Positions 1 through 5,765 of a stretch of 11,488 bases of DNA are shown here, one piece after another. The notes below the pieces were generated by a model. That model saw only the letters and a list, made by a program, of their open reading frames with translations. It had not been told where the DNA came from and made no database searches. The DNA lies in the NCBI GenBank assembly GCA_030626085.1, contig DAOUPQ010000045.1, forward strand, positions 1-11,488, given 5' to 3'. A program made the position numbers and the translations under genes. Numbering within the stretch: position 1 is the first letter of the stretch; each line of letters begins with the position of its first letter. This DNA comes from Flavobacteriia bacterium (GTDB lineage Bacteria; Bacteroidota; Bacteroidia; Flavobacteriales; Flavobacteriaceae).

Positions 1-7
1 ATATTTA

Positions 8-313
8 ATGAATAACGATAAAATTATAAATAAGCTATCAAAGCATCTTTTTTGGGATGTAAATCGAAATGCACTTAATCTTGATAAGAACAAGGCTTAT
101 ATTATAAAACAGGTATTGGAATTTGGTTTAATTGAAGACTGGAAATTGATTTATAATTACTTTGGTATTTCAATCATTGCTAAAGAAGCAAAGAATTTTA
201 GAGAACTAGATAAAAAAGCACTTTCATTTATTTCAGCAATATCAAAAATACCCTTAGAAGAATTTAGATGTTACAATTATCAACAATCGATACCGCAACA
301 CTGGAACTTCTAA
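8..313 (+). CDS. DUF6922-like small protein, putative partner (antitoxin) of AbiEii-type toxin
   Basis: A 101-residue protein. The N-terminal stretch with KLSKHLFWDVNR, the FGLIEDWKLIYNYFG core and the SFISAISKIPLEEFRCY end resemble the DUF6922 family as I remember it. That family is found in Bacteroidetes directly upstream of AbiEii-like nucleotidyltransferases. It is probably a small, soluble, mostly helical protein with no membrane segment or signal peptide. Its last 46 bases overlap the next gene in another frame, so the two are probably translationally coupled. By position it should be the antitoxin of the pair, replacing the AbiEi antitoxin of classical AbiE systems; this is inferred from context, not from a motif. 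The ATG at base 8 is the first possible start in the window. An earlier in-frame start upstream of the window cannot be excluded, though alignment to the family suggests the protein begins here. Confidence 0.75.
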   Translation: MNNDKIINKLSKHLFWDVNRNALNLDKNKAYIIKQVLEFGLIEDWKLIYNYFGISIIAKEAKNFRELDKKALSFISAISKIPLEEFRCYNYQQSIPQHWNF

Positions 314-888
314 AAAAGTTGATGTGTTTTGATGTATTTAAAAATATGAGATTAGTGGGTGGAACCGCTTTAGCTTTGCAAATTGGTCATAGAAAATCAA
401 TAGATTTAGATTTTTTTGGAAATTTAGATTTTCAAAATGTATATACAGCAAAAACATTTGCTAATTTCAATAAAGTAGTTATCTTAAAATCATCTAAAAA
501 TATCAATATCTTTAGTATTGATGATGTAAAAGTCGATTTTGTTAATTATGATTATCCTTGGTTGCAAGATGAATTAGTAATTGATGGGATAAGGCTCGCC
601 TGTTTTGAGGATATAGCTGCTATGAAACTTGCTGCGATTACAGGAAGAGGGAGTAGAAAAGATTTTATAGATATATACTTTTTACTTCAACAATTTGGTT
701 TAAAAGAACTTATCGATTTTTATAATAAAAAATATTTTGATGGCTCTGAATATATGGTGCTTAAAAGTTTAACTTATTTTGATGATGCAGAAAAAGATCA
801 CGATCTAAAGATGATTCAAAAGATTTCCTGGACAAAGATAAAAAGACAAATAATAAATGCTGTAAAACTCTATAATCAAGGTATTTAG
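268..888 (+). CDS. AbiEii/AbiGii-family nucleotidyltransferase toxin
   Basis: A 206-residue member of the AbiEii/AbiGii nucleotidyltransferase family (PF08843). The nucleotidyltransferase signature is clear: GGTALAL at residues 31-37, then HRKSIDLDFF at 41-50, with D46 and D48 as the likely metal-binding pair. A third acidic site lies near D90 (VKVDF). The family's second conserved block, KLAAITGRGSRKDFIDIYFLL (K120, R127, R130, K131, D132, D135), is intact, so the enzyme looks active. Studied AbiEii-like toxins transfer nucleotides to RNA targets such as tRNA and act in phage defence or toxin-antitoxin systems. The target here is unknown. The ATG at 268 overlaps the upstream gene by 46 bases. 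I prefer it to the ATG at 322 because residues 1-18 (LSTIDTATLELLKKL) match the usual N-terminus of this subfamily. No terminator with a T-run follows. Confidence 0.88.
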   Translation: MLQLSTIDTATLELLKKLMCFDVFKNMRLVGGTALALQIGHRKSIDLDFFGNLDFQNVYTAKTFANFNKVVILKSSKNINIFSIDDVKVDFVNYDYPWLQDELVIDGIRLACFEDIAAMKLAAITGRGSRKDFIDIYFLLQQFGLKELIDFYNKKYFDGSEYMVLKSLTYFDDAEKDHDLKMIQKISWTKIKRQIINAVKLYNQGI

Positions 889-932
889 TATTATGGTGTT
901 TAGCTTCTAACAAGGCTAAAGAAAAGTTTATA

Positions 933-1035
933 AGATTCCCACCTGCGTGGGAATGACAGTCTTCGATAGAATGTTCATTAAAACGATGTCATTCCCGAAG
1001 AACATGTGACCAGCTTGACTGGTTATCGGGAATCT
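933..1035. repeat. Complex palindromic intergenic repeat (copy A)
   Basis: Nested perfect inverted repeats lie in a noncoding spacer. Outer arms AGATTCCC (933-940) and GGGAATCT (1028-1035) pair. Inner arms GGGAATGACA (949-958) and TGTCATTCCC (987-996) pair. A local left hairpin has arms ATTCCCAC/GTGGGAAT (935-942, 947-954) around a 4-base loop, and a right hairpin has arms ATTCCCGA/TCGGGAAT (991-998, 1026-1033) that contain a smaller ACCAG/CTGGT stem (1009-1023). The strand can therefore fold either as one long stem or as two side hairpins. It resembles interspersed palindromic (REP/MITE-like) elements of flavobacterial genomes and is related to the copies at 6900 and 8274. No protein is encoded. 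Confidence 0.75.
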
Positions 1036-1171
1036 CAACTAGTTTTCCTAAATCATGAATCATTTAATCATGCATCCCGATTACTACTTTAAGAGAAAAT
1101 TAATTTTCCATTATAAAAAGTAATGAACAAAATTTTGCAACTAATTTTACATGTGTATTGATCTTTAAAGG
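1036..1171. other. AT-rich spacer, no gene seen
   Basis: No coding frame can be supported here. It contains a 14-base perfect palindrome, GAAAATTAATTTTC (1095-1108), flanked by TACTTT and AAAGTA. Its position just beyond the 3' end of the minus-strand HU pseudogene would suit an old transcription end, but there is no clear T-run, so I do not call a terminator. Confidence 0.4.
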
Positions 1172-1176
1172 TCAAT
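1157..1176. repeat. Near-perfect 20-bp palindrome at the 3' end of the HU pseudogene
   Basis: ATTGATC TTTAAA GGTCAAT is an inverted repeat with one mismatched pair (18 of 20 positions symmetric). It covers the stop codon of the HU pseudogene, which is read on the minus strand. It might be a relic of a terminator or a protein-binding site. It is AT-rich, has no loop in its palindromic form and is not followed by a clear T-tract, so its function is uncertain. Confidence 0.35.
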
Positions 1177-1596
1177 CATTAACACCGTTCATCTTCCGGA
1201 AATAAGCCACCTGATTTTGAATTTTAGAAAACTCCAGTGTTTTTAATATTTTATAAATGCTTTTCCGGGTCGAAATTTAATCCTCAATCTTTTAATCACT
1301 GAAGCATTCACTTCTTCAGGTGTTTCTTTTCTTTCACTTTTTACAGCAATTTGAAAAGAACCTAAATTACCCAAACGGACAATTTTACTTTGCTCTTACA
1401 TATTTACAATGTTACTTTCCAATGCAGTTAAAACCGCATAACAATCTGCCCAACTTACGGTTGATTGCGAAGCAACCATCTTTGCGAGTTCATCTAGATC
1501 TGAACTGCCATCAGCAACTCCAATTGCCTAGTACTTTTTTGGTGCAGCTAAATCCCTCGGATTTGCACGCTGCAAAGACTTAATTTGTAAAGTTAT
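1172..1596 (-). pseudogene. Decayed HU-family (HU-HIG type) DNA-binding protein
   Basis: Translating the minus strand gives a nearly continuous HU-like protein. From the 5' end it shows QRANPRDLAAPKKY, a stop, AIGVADGSSDLDELAKMV, ASQSTVSWADCYAVLTALES, a stop after NIVNM, then IVRLGNLGSFQIAVKSE, KETPEEVNASVIKRLRIKFRPGK, and after a frameshift LKTLEFSKIQNQ. The order, the GSF turn and the RPGK strand match Bacteroidetes HU-HIG type nucleoid proteins of about 120-150 residues. Lesions: TAG at 1530-1528 where a tyrosine would be, TAA at 1398-1396, and one base lost near 1250 that brings in TAA at 1245-1243. The start is probably also lost: the expected Met codon reads ATA at 1596-1594. The gene is clearly dead. 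Functional relatives bind DNA without strict sequence preference. The similarity was recognised by eye, but the run of family-typical blocks makes it firm. Confidence 0.85.
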
Positions 1597-1668
1597 CTTT
1601 TTTAACAATTCAGAAAGGTCTAGTAAAATTTATACTTATCCATGTTTTTGACTCAAGAAAGAACCTTA

Positions 1669-1704
1669 TTTTACTAAAGAGTAAATTATGTTTAACTAAA
1701 GAGT
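1669..1704. repeat. 14-bp direct repeat, operator-like
   Basis: TTTTACTAAAGAGT (1669-1682) and TTTAACTAAAGAGT (1691-1704) differ at one base and start 22 bases apart, close to two helical turns. The first copy is also part of an inverted repeat, TTTACT-AAAG-AGTAAA. Two like-facing sites on one DNA face are typical of regulator-binding sites, but no cognate regulator is identified. Confidence 0.4.
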
Positions 1705-1833
1705 GCCTTTTTTGAATAAGTTCTAAAAACTAATTTTTTTATTACAACATTATTTCATTTCAACATTAACTCATTGTGCAATATGTACCCTGAACATGCT
1801 ATCATTCAATCCATTATCTTCCAAACCCTAATA

Positions 1834-1852
1834 TTGTTAATACCTTGTTAAT
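1834..1852. repeat. TTGTTAAT direct repeat, 11-bp period
   Basis: Two identical TTGTTAAT octamers (1834-1841 and 1845-1852) are spaced one helical turn apart, about 50 bases upstream of the -7-like box at 1903. This could be a binding site or a chance event in AT-rich DNA. Confidence 0.25.
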
Positions 1853-1902
1853 TTCCATCTTTTTTTCCTATAAAATAAGAGCCTTTTTTGAAGGGAAAAA
1901 AT

Positions 1903-1910
1903 TATATTTG
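1903..1910 (+). promoter_or_regulatory. Bacteroidetes -7 promoter-like box
   Basis: TATATTTG matches the Bacteroidetes primary-sigma -7 consensus TAnnTTTG. The nearest TTTG-type upstream element (ending at 1890) is only 12 bases away instead of about 17-23, so the -33 box is poor. It lies 12 bases before the ATG at 1923. It could drive the small decayed frame and, reading on, the polysaccharide genes from 2196. Confidence 0.4.
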
Positions 1911-1922
1911 CACATATCTAAA

Positions 1923-2179
1923 ATGCCAAATCAGTTGAACTTCATTGGGACTGATAAGGGCGAAGCTGTGGAATTAAATATGAAGTTTTTAATAGGCATT
2001 ATGGGATTGCCGCGCCAATGGCTCGCAAACTAGTAGATATTAACTAAGCTTATGGAAAAGAGCCTTACAAAGAATATGTTTTGAAAAACGAATTTGCGAG
2101 CTTGTCTGCTGGTAGGCGTGGCAAAAGCGAAGCAAACTTGAAGTATTTTAAAAAGCATTTCTTTTTCACAAAAAACTAA
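1923..2179 (+). pseudogene. Probable decayed small gene split over two frames, unrecognised
   Basis: A frame opening at ATG 1923 encodes 36 residues (NQLNFIGTDKGEAVELNMK...) and ends at 2033. An overlapping second frame from about 2003 reads IAAPMARKLVDIN, meets one stop (TAA 2045-2047), then continues as AYGKEPYKEYVLKNEF and SAGRRGKSEANLKYFKKHFF to a stop at 2177-2179. The second part has a balanced, protein-like composition, and both parts follow a -7 promoter-like box. The simplest reading is one small gene of about 80 residues broken by a frameshift near 2000-2010 and a nonsense mutation. I do not recognise the family. It ends 16 bases before the WlbA-like gene, so it may have led that operon. 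Alternatively only the 36-residue frame is real, or the whole stretch is noncoding. Confidence 0.4.
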
Positions 2180-2195
2180 ACAATCAATTATTTAT

Positions 2196-3167
2196 ATGAA
2201 AAATTTCTCTCTAATTGGTGTTGCAGGCTACATCGCACCTCGACATATGCAAGCCATTAAAGATACCGGTAATGATCTTGTTGCTGCTTTAGATAAATTT
2301 GATAGCGTTGGTATCATGGATTCTTATTTTCCGGAAGCAAGTTTTTTTACTGAATTTGAAAGATTTGACCGTCATATTTCTAAATTGAAGTATGAAAAGA
2401 ATAAGCATTTAGATTATGTAAGTATTTGTACGCCAAATTATTTACACGATGCCCATATTCGATTTGCATTAAGACAAGAAGCCGATGCTATTTGTGAAAA
2501 ACCTTTGGTATTAAATCCGTGGAATATAGATGCTCTGGCAAAAATAGAAAAAGAAACCGGTCAAAAGATCTATAATATTTTACAATTAAGGGTACACCCA
2601 AGTATTATTGCTTTAAAAGAAAAAATTGAAAACGGACCAAAAGATAAAATTTATGATATAGATCTTACTTATTTAACTTCTCGTGGTAACTGGTATTATA
2701 CTTCCTGGAAGGGTGATAAAAGTAAATCTGGTGGGATTGCAACCAATATTGGGGTGCATTTTTACGATATGCTATCCTGGATTTTTGGTGAAGTAAAACA
2801 AAATATTGTTCATGTAAATACCCATGATCGCTCTGCCGGTTATTTAGAATTTGAAAAAGCAAGAGTGCGTTGGTTTTTATCTATTAATTATAATGTTTTA
2901 CCCGAAGTAATCAAAGCAAAAGGACAACGCACTTATCGTTCTATAACCATTGAAGGAGAAGAACTGGAGTTTAGTGGAGGCTTTACAGATCTTCATACAG
3001 TTTCATATCAAGAAATAATTAAAGGAAACGGTTATGGTTTAGAAGCACCACGTCAAGCTATTGAAATAGTGCATGACATTAGGCATGCTAATCCAATTGG
3101 AGCAAAAGGTGAGTTTCACCCTTTTGTCAAAAAGGTGTTGGCTAATCATCCTTTTCTAAAGAGATAA
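2196..3167 (+). CDS. wlbA: UDP-N-acetyl-2-amino-2-deoxyglucuronate 3-oxidase (WlbA/WbpB family)
   Basis: A 323-residue Gfo/Idh/MocA-family NAD-dependent oxidoreductase. The opening LIGVAGYIAPRHMQAIKDTGN, the ALDYVSICTPNYLH-like block (residues 72-84) and the ending match WlbA/WbpB, which oxidises the C3 hydroxyl of UDP-GlcNAc-uronate to a 3-keto sugar. An aminotransferase and usually an acetyltransferase then make UDP-2,3-diamino-uronate. The Rossmann glycine motif is at residues 8-17, EKP at 101-103 with the catalytic lysine K102, and GGIATNIGVHFYD at 179-191 with the catalytic histidine H188. It is full length for the family, cytoplasmic, and has no signal peptide. It heads the intact part of the cluster. 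The usual partners (UDP-GlcNAc 6-dehydrogenase WbpA, aminotransferase WbpE, acetyltransferase WbpD) are not in the window and must be encoded elsewhere if the pathway is complete. The start at ATG 2196 fits the family N-terminus. Confidence 0.88.
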   Translation: MKNFSLIGVAGYIAPRHMQAIKDTGNDLVAALDKFDSVGIMDSYFPEASFFTEFERFDRHISKLKYEKNKHLDYVSICTPNYLHDAHIRFALRQEADAICEKPLVLNPWNIDALAKIEKETGQKIYNILQLRVHPSIIALKEKIENGPKDKIYDIDLTYLTSRGNWYYTSWKGDKSKSGGIATNIGVHFYDMLSWIFGEVKQNIVHVNTHDRSAGYLEFEKARVRWFLSINYNVLPEVIKAKGQRTYRSITIEGEELEFSGGFTDLHTVSYQEIIKGNGYGLEAPRQAIEIVHDIRHANPIGAKGEFHPFVKKVLANHPFLKR

Positions 3168-3194
3168 ATAGTTTTGTTAAAGGTATTTATCTCT
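3160..3194. terminator. 11-bp perfect inverted repeat over the wlbA stop
   Basis: AGAGATAAATA (3160-3170) pairs perfectly with TATTTATCTCT (3184-3194) around a 13-base loop. The left arm contains the TAA stop of the WlbA-like gene. The hairpin lies in the gap before the flippase gene. It lacks a following T-run and is AT-rich, so it is a weak intrinsic terminator candidate at best. It may instead protect or process the mRNA, or attenuate transcription into the downstream genes. Confidence 0.35.
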
Positions 3195-3249
3195 GAGAAA
3201 TCTTAAATGGAATAACAATGAATTTTGATAAAAGTTATTTAGCTAATTA

Positions 3250-4695
3250 ATGAAACACGAGATACATAAAAAAAAAACTGTTTCTGCCTTAAAATGGAAT
3301 GCCATCAACCAGATGGTCACGCAAATGTTCACTTTGGGTATTGGTATTTTATTGATGCGTTTGATTGAACCCGAAGAATTTGGTTTATTGGGTATGGTTG
3401 CCGTTTTTACGGGTTTTATGAATGTAATTGCAAATTTCGGTCTAGCAACCTCTCTAATTCAAAAGAAGGAAGTAGATGAACTGGATAAAAGCACCATATT
3501 TTATGTAAATCTGGTGGTAGGTATTTTTTTAACCTTATTATTATTTTTTAGCAGCACTTATATAGCAAAATTTTATAATACACCTGAACTCACGCGAATT
3601 GCTAAGTATTTATCCATTCTTTTTACAACACAGGCCTTTGGTATGATACCTTCAACTATGTTGCGTAGAGAAATGAATTACAGACTTATGTTCTTCATGA
3701 ATTTGTTTGCATCTGTTACATCAGGAAGTTTGGCGATTTATCTTGCTTTACATGATTTTGGGGTATGGACACTGGTGTATCAACAGTTAACAGCCTCCAT
3801 TTTAACCACTGTAGTACTTTGGTATATCATAAGATGGTATCCTAAATTAATTTTTTCTTACGACCGTTTAAAACAACATATGGGCTTTAGTTTACCTTTA
3901 TTTGGTACCAATACTTTAAATTACTGGAGCCGAAATGCCGATAATCTATTAATAGGTAAATTTTTAGGTGCCGGAGCTTTGGGTATGTATTCTAAAGCTT
4001 ATGCTTTGATGATGTTACCCCTTACTAAAATTAGCAGTGTGATCTCATCGGTAATGTTATCTTCCTTTTCTTTGATACAAGATGATAAAGAGCGCATAAA
4101 AACCATTTACTTAAAAATATCCAGAGTCATTGCTTTTATCACATTCCCTATGATGGGTATTTTATTTGTTGTTGCAAAACCTTTAGTTGCCTTTGCTTTT
4201 GGAGATAAATGGATGGGGATTGTTGATCTTTTAAAGATTTTATCTTTTGTTGGAGCACTACAGTCAATAGTGGTGCTCAATGGTAATATATTTATCTCTC
4301 AAGGGAAAACAATTATACTATTTAAAGTAAGAATTATTACCAATATACTCACAATATTAGCTTTTTTAATAGCAATTCAATTTGGTATAAATGCTGTAGC
4401 AATAGCATATCTCATAACCAATGTGATAATATTTTTACCTGTTCAAAAAGTTATATCAACGATAATCGATTTAACAATTAAAGAGTTTTTAATAAATTTA
4501 CAAACTCACTTTATTTCGCTTATTGTTTTAGTTTTTGCGAATATTTTTTTATTAAAACATATTGATACTTATCCTGATTTCATTCAAATAATTATCATAA
4601 GCATCATATTTCTTTTCGGTTGGTTCATTTCATTTAGAATATTTAATAAAAAAATATTAAAGGAATTTAATATAATAAAGAAAGAGCTCATATGA
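3250..4695 (+). CDS. Polysaccharide flippase, Wzx/WzxC-like (MOP superfamily)
   Basis: A 481-residue very hydrophobic protein with about 12-14 predicted membrane spans, the usual size for Wzx-type flippases. The N-terminus (residues 9-75: ALKWNAINQMVTQMF, RLIEPEEFGLLGMVAVFTGF, FGLATSLIQKKEV) and the block SRNADNLLIGKFLGAGALG at 227-245 are typical of the WzxC/TuaB subgroup (Polysacc_synt_3 type). It would move undecaprenyl-diphosphate-linked oligosaccharide across the inner membrane after the glycosyltransferases of this cluster build it. No polymerase (Wzy) is visible in the window. ATG 3250 gives a normal start with a short charged N-terminus before the first span. The 82-base gap to the gene before it holds a hairpin. 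I leave the symbol empty because orthology to colanic-acid wzxC specifically is not shown. Confidence 0.9.
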   Translation: MKHEIHKKKTVSALKWNAINQMVTQMFTLGIGILLMRLIEPEEFGLLGMVAVFTGFMNVIANFGLATSLIQKKEVDELDKSTIFYVNLVVGIFLTLLLFFSSTYIAKFYNTPELTRIAKYLSILFTTQAFGMIPSTMLRREMNYRLMFFMNLFASVTSGSLAIYLALHDFGVWTLVYQQLTASILTTVVLWYIIRWYPKLIFSYDRLKQHMGFSLPLFGTNTLNYWSRNADNLLIGKFLGAGALGMYSKAYALMMLPLTKISSVISSVMLSSFSLIQDDKERIKTIYLKISRVIAFITFPMMGILFVVAKPLVAFAFGDKWMGIVDLLKILSFVGALQSIVVLNGNIFISQGKTIILFKVRIITNILTILAFLIAIQFGINAVAIAYLITNVIIFLPVQKVISTIIDLTIKEFLINLQTHFISLIVLVFANIFLLKHIDTYPDFIQIIIISIIFLFGWFISFRIFNKKILKEFNIIKKELI

Positions 4696-4881
4696 AATAA
4701 TCTTTAAAATGTTTTTCTAAAGTTAACTAAATTGATAATTTATTGGAAAGAATAATAAATTTTAGAAAAGCTAATAAAGAGGAATTTTTTAATGTGAAGC
4801 TGAAGGATACATTTTGTAAATGATGTTTCTTTATAAAATATAGAAATTGAATTACGGATATCAAATTTAATTAAGATAAAT

Positions 4882-5760
4882 ATGAATTCAAAGAAGAAAA
4901 TTCCCAATTTATTTATAGTAGGTTCTGCTAAATGTGGTACAACAAGTTTATGGAATATGCTTAATAATCATCCTGATGTTTTTATGTCAACCCCTAAAGA
5001 ACCCAGTTTATTTTCATTTAAAAATTATAGAGATAAATTGAGTGAATATGAAAAATTGTTTAGCGATGTAAATGATGAGAAAATAATTGGTGAAGCTTCT
5101 GTAATTTATTCACAAACAACGGTAATACCAGGAGTGCCTGAAAGAATTTATAATTACAATCATGATGCAAAGATCATTTATATTGTGCGTGAGCCGGTTG
5201 AAAGACTAAAATCAATGTGGAGACAAACCTTGTCAACGGGTCATTGGTATAGACAAGTTTATAAAATTTATAGTGATGTTGATATTCCTTTGATGCCAAA
5301 AAACTTCTTAAAGGCCGTTTATGAATATCCTGCTTTTCTTGAGGCAACAAAGTATTGGACCCATTTAAATAATTATAGAGATTTTTTTGAAGATAAAAAT
5401 ATTTTAGTATTATTTTTTAAAGATTTAAAAAAAGATCCTAAGTCAATATACAAAACTATGTGTTCTTTTTTAAATATAGAACCGATTGAAAACCCCGCTG
5501 TTTTTGAAAGAAAAAATTCTAGTAAAGGGAAAAAGATTGAACGTACCTGGGTTGTTAAGTTAAGAAAGAACAAAATTATTCATAACTTATATAGATTTAT
5601 AACGAAAAAATTGAACTTTAATCCGGGTTTACAAAAAGAGATTGAATATGAAATAAATTTTCCTTTAAGCGAACAAAAGAAAGTTTACGATATTCTTGAT
5701 GATGAAATTAGAAAGATATTAGCTTTCGGTAAAAAGGATATAGATTTTTGGAAGATTTAA
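4882..5760 (+). CDS. PAPS-dependent carbohydrate sulfotransferase
   Basis: A 292-residue sulfotransferase-domain protein that should transfer sulfate from 3'-phosphoadenosine-5'-phosphosulfate (PAPS) to a glycan. The 5'-phosphosulfate loop reads GSAKCGTTSL at residues 14-23, with K17. A TPKEPSLF segment follows (residues 37-44), as in NDST-like heparan N/O-sulfotransferases, where a Lys-Glu pair sits near the acceptor site. The 3'-phosphate motif IVREPVERLKSMW spans 101-113, with R103 and S111. It has no signal peptide or membrane span, so it should act in the cytoplasm on a nucleotide-sugar or lipid-linked intermediate. The next gene begins 5 bases after its stop, so the two are probably co-transcribed. 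The 186-base upstream gap holds nothing I can identify. No PAPS synthesis genes are in view. The acceptor sugar and position are unknown. Family confidence is high. Confidence 0.88.
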   Translation: MNSKKKIPNLFIVGSAKCGTTSLWNMLNNHPDVFMSTPKEPSLFSFKNYRDKLSEYEKLFSDVNDEKIIGEASVIYSQTTVIPGVPERIYNYNHDAKIIYIVREPVERLKSMWRQTLSTGHWYRQVYKIYSDVDIPLMPKNFLKAVYEYPAFLEATKYWTHLNNYRDFFEDKNILVLFFKDLKKDPKSIYKTMCSFLNIEPIENPAVFERKNSSKGKKIERTWVVKLRKNKIIHNLYRFITKKLNFNPGLQKEIEYEINFPLSEQKKVYDILDDEIRKILAFGKKDIDFWKI

Positions 5761-5765
5761 GTTTA

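Larger units (their letters stand above)
1597..1922. other. AT-rich noncoding stretch with direct repeats
   Basis: About 325 bases between the dead HU gene and a short decayed reading frame. I see no recognisable coding sequence on either strand. It holds two sets of short direct repeats and a -7 promoter-like box, listed separately. The arrangement suits a regulatory or degenerating boundary region upstream of the rightward polysaccharide genes. Confidence 0.5.

Noticed and set aside
935..954. Hairpin ATTCCCAC/GTGGGAAT as an intrinsic terminator for the toxin gene
   Set aside because: No T-run follows on either strand, and the hairpin is part of a larger repeat with several nested arms.
1320..1583. 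Plus-strand open frame of 87 codons
   Set aside because: It lies antisense to the HU-family pseudogene, which explains the sequence far better; the plus-strand translation has no protein-like motif.
4696..4881. Possible promoter in the gap before the sulfotransferase (TACATTTTG-like)
   Set aside because: The match to TAnnTTTG needs an extra base and there is no upstream TTTG element at the right spacing.
5748..5765. TTG start for the GT4 gene, adding six residues
   Set aside because: It would overlap the sulfotransferase gene, and the ATG at 5766 gives the expected N-terminus of the fold (KVLNISRYLP).
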